From Chondromyces crocatus (GTDB lineage Bacteria; Myxococcota_A; Polyangia; Polyangiales; Polyangiaceae), in contig NZ_CP012159.1 in assembly GCF_001189295.1 (NCBI RefSeq), positions 2,866,001-2,930,000 of the forward strand: DNA of 64,000 nt, in the 5' to 3' direction. Both the position numbers and the translations under genes were made by a program. Every line of letters starts with the position of its first letter. The first letter of the stretch is position 1. Below, piece after piece: positions 59,291-64,000 of this stretch. The notes under the pieces were generated by a model, which ran no database searches, was not told the DNA's origin, and saw only the letters and a program-made list of their open reading frames with translations.

Positions 59291-62200
59291 GCAACGATTC
59301 GCACTCGAGGTTTCAGGACGGGGGCGACGAGGACGCGCAGCAGGAGGGTACGGGCGAGAAGGCTACCGTGCCGCCTCCGCCGATGTACGGTCCTGCCGTG
59401 TCGGAGTCCGACGTCGAAGAGGCCACTCTCCTGGCGAAGATCCCGGAAGAGCTGATCCACTCGATCCGGGAAGACGCCGAGGGGCGGCCGAGCATCGGCG
59501 GTCTGAAGCAGCTCTTCTCGCGTGAGCCGGCTCCACGCATTCCCGAGCATCAGCCCTCCGAAGGAGGTGATGCGCTGCTCGACATGCTGTTCGACGAGCC
59601 TGCCGTGATCGAGCCGGAGCCCGATGACGGTGTGGTGACGTCAGCGCCGGTCTTGCGGGGTGGTGCACGGATGCCTCCGCCTCCTCGGCCGCCGCGGTTG
59701 CAGGTGCCGCCGCCTCCTCCCATGGAGGAGCCCGCGGAGGATCTGCTGTCGCTCGAGGAGCCCGAGCCGGAAGGGTTGCCGCTGGAGGCTGGGGACCGAC
59801 AGACGCCGGTGCCCGATGGTGGTGACGCCGAGGGGTCGATCGATCTCGCGCCTCCCTCCTTCGAGGAGGAAGCTGCGGCTGAGGAGCTGCCGGAAGAGGA
59901 CCTCTCGCCGCCGGTCGTGGAGCGCGTGAGCGAGCCCCTCGTGGCGAGCGCAGGGATCGCCTTCGAGGACAGCAGCGCCGTCGTCGCCGTGAGCGAGGAC
60001 GACGCACTCTTCCAGCTCGATCCCGACGCGGCGTCGCCCGAGGTGGAGGCGCTTCCCGCGCTTCTCCCGTCGATCCCGCCGCCGTCGGCCGCGTTCGACA
60101 ACGAGCAAGACGCCAGCGCCGTGCTGGTGCAGTCGCAGCAGCGAGACGCCTGGGCTGCGCGTGCGGAGTGGCTCCGCGCAGAGGCCGAGGCACTCGACGA
60201 CAAGGCGGCGCGTGCGCGCGCGTTGCTGCCGGTCGCCGAGATGTATGCGATGGCTGGCGAGGAGGGGCTCGCGCGGCAGATCGCGACCGAGGCGAGGGAG
60301 CTCGCGCCTGGCTCGATCACCGCACACCGGCTGGTGCGTGGGTTGCTCATGCGGGAGGGTGATCACGCGACGGTGATCGAGGCGCTCGACGCCGAGACGC
60401 GCGCGCTGCCGACACCTGCTGCCCGCTGCCACAATGCGATGCTCGGCGCGGAACTCTCGCGCCTGGTGGTGGGCGACACCGAGATGGCGCAGAAGCGTCT
60501 GGAGCTGGGGCTCCGTGCGAACTCGCAGGATCCGCGGGGACACGTGCAGCGTTTCTGCGAAGCGCTGGCTTCGGAGGGCGATCCCTCGGCGCCCCCTGCC
60601 TTGAACAAATTCAGGGTGCCGGACGCGCCCGAGCTCGCGCCGCTCGCCGCTGCCTACACGCAGGTGGCTGCCCACCGTGGTGGGACGCTGCGTGGGCGCG
60701 CGCGCCCCGAGACCGGGTACGAGGCGCTGCTTCGCGCGCGTGCTTCGCTCGAGACGGGGGACCTGGCTGGCGCGATCGCGTCGTTCGAGTCGCTCGGTGG
60801 GACGTCGCTCGCTCAGGGGGCGGGATGGCTGCTGGCCTCCCTGGCGGCGCCGCGCAAAGCGACGCGAGCGGCTTCGGCGGACGCGCTGCGGGGCGTCGTC
60901 GACGGGACACACGGCGATCTGGCGCGTCGCGCGCTGGCGGCGCGGGCCATCGAGCTCGGAGACGCGGCGGCCGCGCGCGCGGCGACCTCGGGTGAGGGAG
61001 AGGCCTTCTCGGGGGCGGCGCGGGTCGCGCTTGCTGCGCTCACCGGGGGAACCCGTGACGAGGTAGACCCGTGGATCTCGGGGCTCCTGGAGGAGCCCGA
61101 GCACGTGGTCCTCGGCGCGGCGGCGAGCGCCGCCCTCAGCGAGCCTGGTGCTGGCGCAACGAGCAGCGCGGTGCATTCCGCCGGGTTGCTCCGTGCGCGG
61201 GTCGGGGCGAGCCTCGGCCGGGCGCTGGCGCGGGACGCGGTGGGGGCGGAAGGGAGCCTCGATGCGAACGAGGTGTTCGCGCAGGCCGTCGGGGCCTACG
61301 CGGATCTCGCAGCAGAGAATTCGATCTCTCGGGCCCTCACCCTGGAAGTCGATCTGGAAGCCCGCAGGGCCGACAGCGTGGCTCAAGCCGTCGTGGCGCA
61401 GCGAGAGAGCGAGGGGGATCGAGACGCCGCGCTCGCCGCTGCGTTGCTCGATCAGATCGCTGGAGAGCCGGAGCGTGCCCGCGCCGCGCTGGACCGCGCG
61501 CGTGCGGCCGAGCCGCAGCACGAAGGTGCCGCCCGTGCCCGCGCCGCGGTGGAGACGGGCGTGGAGGCAGCGCAGATCCTGGTGGAGCACGCCGGGTCTC
61601 TGGAGCCGGGCCCGAGAGCGGCGGCGCTGCTGACCGAGGCCGCGATCCGGCTGCTCGATGGAGGCGCCGAGCCAGAGGAGGCAGAGCGGCTGCTCCAGCG
61701 TGCTGCGGAGGCCGATCCGAAGCAGCCGATGTCGATGTACATCGGGGAGCGGAGTGCGCGGACGCGCGTCGACCGTGACGCGCTGATCGAGTGGCTTCGG
61801 CTGCGCCGTGAGGCGGCGGGCGACCCGCTCGAGCGTGCACACGACATCGTGAGAGAAGCGCTGCTCGTGGCGGAGTCAGAGCCCTCGACGGCCTCGGCGC
61901 TCCTCGAGCAAGCGCTGGCCGTGCGCCCGCAGGACAGCGGGCTGCGGGATCTGTTCGAACGGCTCGCGCCGGAGCCGCCCCCCGATCGCGCTGCCTGGCG
62001 CGCGGAGCGTGCTGCCGAAGCCAAGGGGGCGGAGGCGGCTCGCCTCGCGCTGGAGGCGACGCTGGAGTACGAGCGGGCGGGGGACATGGAGCGCGCCGCG
62101 GAGTGCGCAAAGCAGGCCATCGCGGCTGGCGAGGAGCAGCTCGCGCCAATCGCGTTGAACCGCGCAGGGCGCGCTGGCCACGGCGCTGGGGAGCTCATCG

Positions 62201-64000
62201 AGCAGCTGATCACACGCGCGAAGGAGGCGACCGATGCCGTTGAGCGGCGGGAGCTCTACGAGCGCCTCGCCGAGCTGGACGAGATCGGTCGCAGCGGCTG
62301 GTTCGCCTCGGTCCTCGCGGAGGCCCCCGATCACCTGCCGACGCTGCGTCGGCGGGCGGCAGCGCTGATCTCGGAGGGGCTGGACGACGAACTCGAGCCC
62401 ACCCTGATCGCCGTCGCACGGGCTCTCGAGGGCAGCCCAGAGGCGCCCGTGGGCGGCTCGGAGGCGATCGCGCACGCCATGGTGTCCGCTCGGTTGCGGC
62501 TCCGGGCGTTGCCTTGGGAGGAGACGCTAGAGCCCGTCGAGCTGGCCTACCGAAACCAGCCTCGAGGCGTCTGGGCGCTTCGACAGATGGCTGCGCACGC
62601 GCGCGTCAAAGAGGACCACAGGCTGGCGATTGAGGCGGATCGTCAGCTCATCGAGCGGACCGACAGGCCTTCCGAGGCGGCGGCGCTGTCCGTGCGGACG
62701 GCCAAAGAGGCCTCCATCGCTGGATCGGTCGAGGACACGGTCGCGTTCTTCCAGCATGCCATCACGGTGGTCCCGGGCTACCTGTATGCGCACCTCGAAC
62801 TGGCGAGTGCGCTCGAGCGAGGTGGGGACATGGCGAGCGCCGCTGCTGCCCTGGAGGCCGCCGCGGAGGTGTCCGTCACGACGGAGCTGCGGGCCCACGC
62901 CTTGTATCGGGCTGCTGTGCTCTGGCTGGATGAAGTCAAGGATACGGGGCGCGCCCGGCAGGTGTTCGAGGCGGTGGCCGCCATCGATCCTTCCTACAGC
63001 GATGTCTTCCAGCGGCTTCAGACCATCTACATCGCCGAAGGGGCGAGAGCAGAGCTCGCAGCCTTGCTGGAGCGTCGACTCGAAGCAGTCACCGATCCTG
63101 CAGAGCGCGTGGAGATGGAAGTGCTCCGCGGGCGGGCGCTGGCCGATGTGGGCGACGCGGCCGCGGCCAAGGGAGCCCTCGCGGCTGCCCTGGAGGCCAA
63201 CCCGGATCACGTGGAAGCGCTCAGCGCCTTCGCCGACGTCAGCGCGAGCGAAGGGGACTGGAGCGGGGCAGAGCAGGCCTGGATCCGGCTGGCTCGGTTG
63301 ATCCCGGATCAGACCAAGCAGATCGCCATCTATCTGCGACTGGGTGAGCTGTACGACGAGCACCTGCCCAACCAGGAGCGCGCGGAGCTCGCCTACCAGG
63401 AAATCCTGAAGCGCTCTCCCACCGACGCGAGCGCGCGCGAGCGGTTGGTCGCGCTGTACAAGCGCTCTGGAGACAGCGCGCGGGCGATCGAGCAGCAGAA
63501 CATCCTCATCGAGGCTGCGGCGACGCCGGAGGAGAAGTGCCAGCGCACGGCGGAACTCGCCGAGATCTACGAGGCCGCCGGCGACACGAAGAAGGCCGAG
63601 ACGACACTGCTCGGCGCGCGCAAGGCGTGGCCGAAGGACGAGCACGCGATCGGAGCGTTGGCGCGCTTCTACTTGCGGAACGATCAGGGAGCAGCAGCGA
63701 ACGTTCTCCTCGATCGTGCGCTGGCGGATGCTCGTCGTGCGCTCAACACGGGCCGCTTCGAGCCCTACCTGTTCTCGACGGTCGCGACGGTGGCCGAGCT
63801 GCGGGGCCGTGGAGGCGCCGCGAAGGTCGCCAGGGCCACGGTGAGTGCGCTCGAGGGGCAGGTGACCGGGGGCATGGAAGGGGCCGGGCTGGCCGCCGTG
63901 GATACCTCTTTGGACGAGCTGATCGCGCCCGAGGTCATGACGCCGGCTTTCCGCGAGCTGCTCGCACGGTCCTCGCCGCTTCTGGATCGAGCCGTTCCTT
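59287..64000 (+). CDS. Second giant TPR-repeat protein, 3' end missing
   Basis: The frame opens at GTG 59287, overlapping the upstream stop (GTGA), and runs uninterrupted to base 64000; at least 1571 residues are encoded and the end is outside. Residues 1-270 are acidic and Pro-rich (SESDVEEATLLAKIPEELIH; repeats of EEPEPE-like blocks). From about residue 280 on are Ala/Leu/Glu-rich helical pairs of TPR type (LLPVAEMYAMAGEEGLARQI; NQERAELAYQEILKRSPTDA; AERVEMEVLRGRALADVGDA). No signal peptide, membrane helix or catalytic motif is seen in the visible part. As a tandem partner of the preceding TPR protein it probably belongs to the same complex. Paired giant TPR proteins are known from the myxobacterial gliding machinery, but nothing here proves that role. 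Confidence 0.85.
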   Translation, partial: MSNDSHSRFQDGGDEDAQQEGTGEKATVPPPPMYGPAVSESDVEEATLLAKIPEELIHSIREDAEGRPSIGGLKQLFSREPAPRIPEHQPSEGGDALLDMLFDEPAVIEPEPDDGVVTSAPVLRGGARMPPPPRPPRLQVPPPPPMEEPAEDLLSLEEPEPEGLPLEAGDRQTPVPDGGDAEGSIDLAPPSFEEEAAAEELPEEDLSPPVVERVSEPLVASAGIAFEDSSAVVAVSEDDALFQLDPDAASPEVEALPALLPSIPPPSAAFDNEQDASAVLVQSQQRDAWAARAEWLRAEAEALDDKAARARALLPVAEMYAMAGEEGLARQIATEARELAPGSITAHRLVRGLLMREGDHATVIEALDAETRALPTPAARCHNAMLGAELSRLVVGDTEMAQKRLELGLRANSQDPRGHVQRFCEALASEGDPSAPPALNKFRVPDAPELAPLAAAYTQVAAHRGGTLRGRARPETGYEALLRARASLETGDLAGAIASFESLGGTSLAQGAGWLLASLAAPRKATRAASADALRGVVDGTHGDLARRALAARAIELGDAAAARAATSGEGEAFSGAARVALAALTGGTRDEVDPWISGLLEEPEHVVLGAAASAALSEPGAGATSSAVHSAGLLRARVGASLGRALARDAVGAEGSLDANEVFAQAVGAYADLAAENSISRALTLEVDLEARRADSVAQAVVAQRESEGDRDAALAAALLDQIAGEPERARAALDRARAAEPQHEGAARARAAVETGVEAAQILVEHAGSLEPGPRAAALLTEAAIRLLDGGAEPEEAERLLQRAAEADPKQPMSMYIGERSARTRVDRDALIEWLRLRREAAGDPLERAHDIVREALLVAESEPSTASALLEQALAVRPQDSGLRDLFERLAPEPPPDRAAWRAERAAEAKGAEAARLALEATLEYERAGDMERAAECAKQAIAAGEEQLAPIALNRAGRAGHGAGELIEQLITRAKEATDAVERRELYERLAELDEIGRSGWFASVLAEAPDHLPTLRRRAAALISEGLDDELEPTLIAVARALEGSPEAPVGGSEAIAHAMVSARLRLRALPWEETLEPVELAYRNQPRGVWALRQMAAHARVKEDHRLAIEADRQLIERTDRPSEAAALSVRTAKEASIAGSVEDTVAFFQHAITVVPGYLYAHLELASALERGGDMASAAAALEAAAEVSVTTELRAHALYRAAVLWLDEVKDTGRARQVFEAVAAIDPSYSDVFQRLQTIYIAEGARAELAALLERRLEAVTDPAERVEMEVLRGRALADVGDAAAAKGALAAALEANPDHVEALSAFADVSASEGDWSGAEQAWIRLARLIPDQTKQIAIYLRLGELYDEHLPNQERAELAYQEILKRSPTDASARERLVALYKRSGDSARAIEQQNILIEAAATPEEKCQRTAELAEIYEAAGDTKKAETTLLGARKAWPKDEHAIGALARFYLRNDQGAAANVLLDRALADARRALNTGRFEPYLFSTVATVAELRGRGGAAKVARATVSALEGQVTGGMEGAGLAAVDTSLDELIAPEVMTPAFRELLARSSPLLDRAVP

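Overview
The window reads as chromosomal DNA of a high-GC, multicellular-lifestyle myxobacterium, most likely a Polyangiales member (Sorangium, Polyangium or Chondromyces type). This is inferred from gene content, not from a marker gene. The signs are very high G+C with GC-rich third positions, a Ser/Thr kinase with a C-terminal PEGA domain, N-terminal zinc-ribbon proteins with long Pro-rich linkers (one ending in an AgmX/PglI-like domain), giant TPR proteins, Cys-rich lipoproteins with a fibrinogen-like domain, and a sigma-54 activator with its kinase. I see no rRNA, convincing tRNA, insertion sequence, integrase or CRISPR array.

Layout. 1-9139: a two-domain ThyX-like protein (5' end cut off), two uncharacterised genes, recN, a zinc-ribbon/AgmX-like membrane protein and an unknown gene. 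9387-12834: a lipoprotein, a strong bidirectional terminator, glycogen synthase and a secreted protein. 12913-18678: a leftward run holding a SnoaL-like protein, a flippase-like membrane protein, an MFS efflux pump and a PEP-synthase-type phosphotransferase split into two overlapping genes, preceded by paired inverted repeats. 18962-25869: a kinase fused to a lipoprotein-like domain with its NtrC-type regulator, a PAS-PAS-STAS protein and a LolC/E-type permease. 26040-34389: a Ser/Thr kinase, CCA-adding-type nucleotidyltransferase, a fibrinogen-like lipoprotein, an alpha/beta-fold protein, a 15-unit tandem array of about 22 bp, and a DUF4336 protein. 34578-38969: an M1 aminopeptidase lipoprotein and a DarT/DarG toxin-antitoxin pair. 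39067-48025: metabolic genes (PLP enzyme, guanine deaminase, two FAD-linked oxidases, saccharopine dehydrogenase-like, DUF3050). 48536-64000: a 1476-residue zinc-ribbon/TPR protein, a parvulin-like protein, a PHA-system small protein and two consecutive giant TPR proteins, the last cut by the window end.

Working links. Four-base stop/start overlaps couple the kinase-regulator pair, the two halves of the phosphotransferase, and the two giant TPR genes. The most unusual items are the split phosphotransferase with its exporter, the kinase-lipoprotein fusion (resembling a merged QseE-QseG), and the ThyX-like protein whose two halves carry complementary halves of the ThyX signature. The rest is ordinary housekeeping or lineage-typical envelope and signalling genes. 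Functions were assigned by reading translated sequences by eye; no database search was run.
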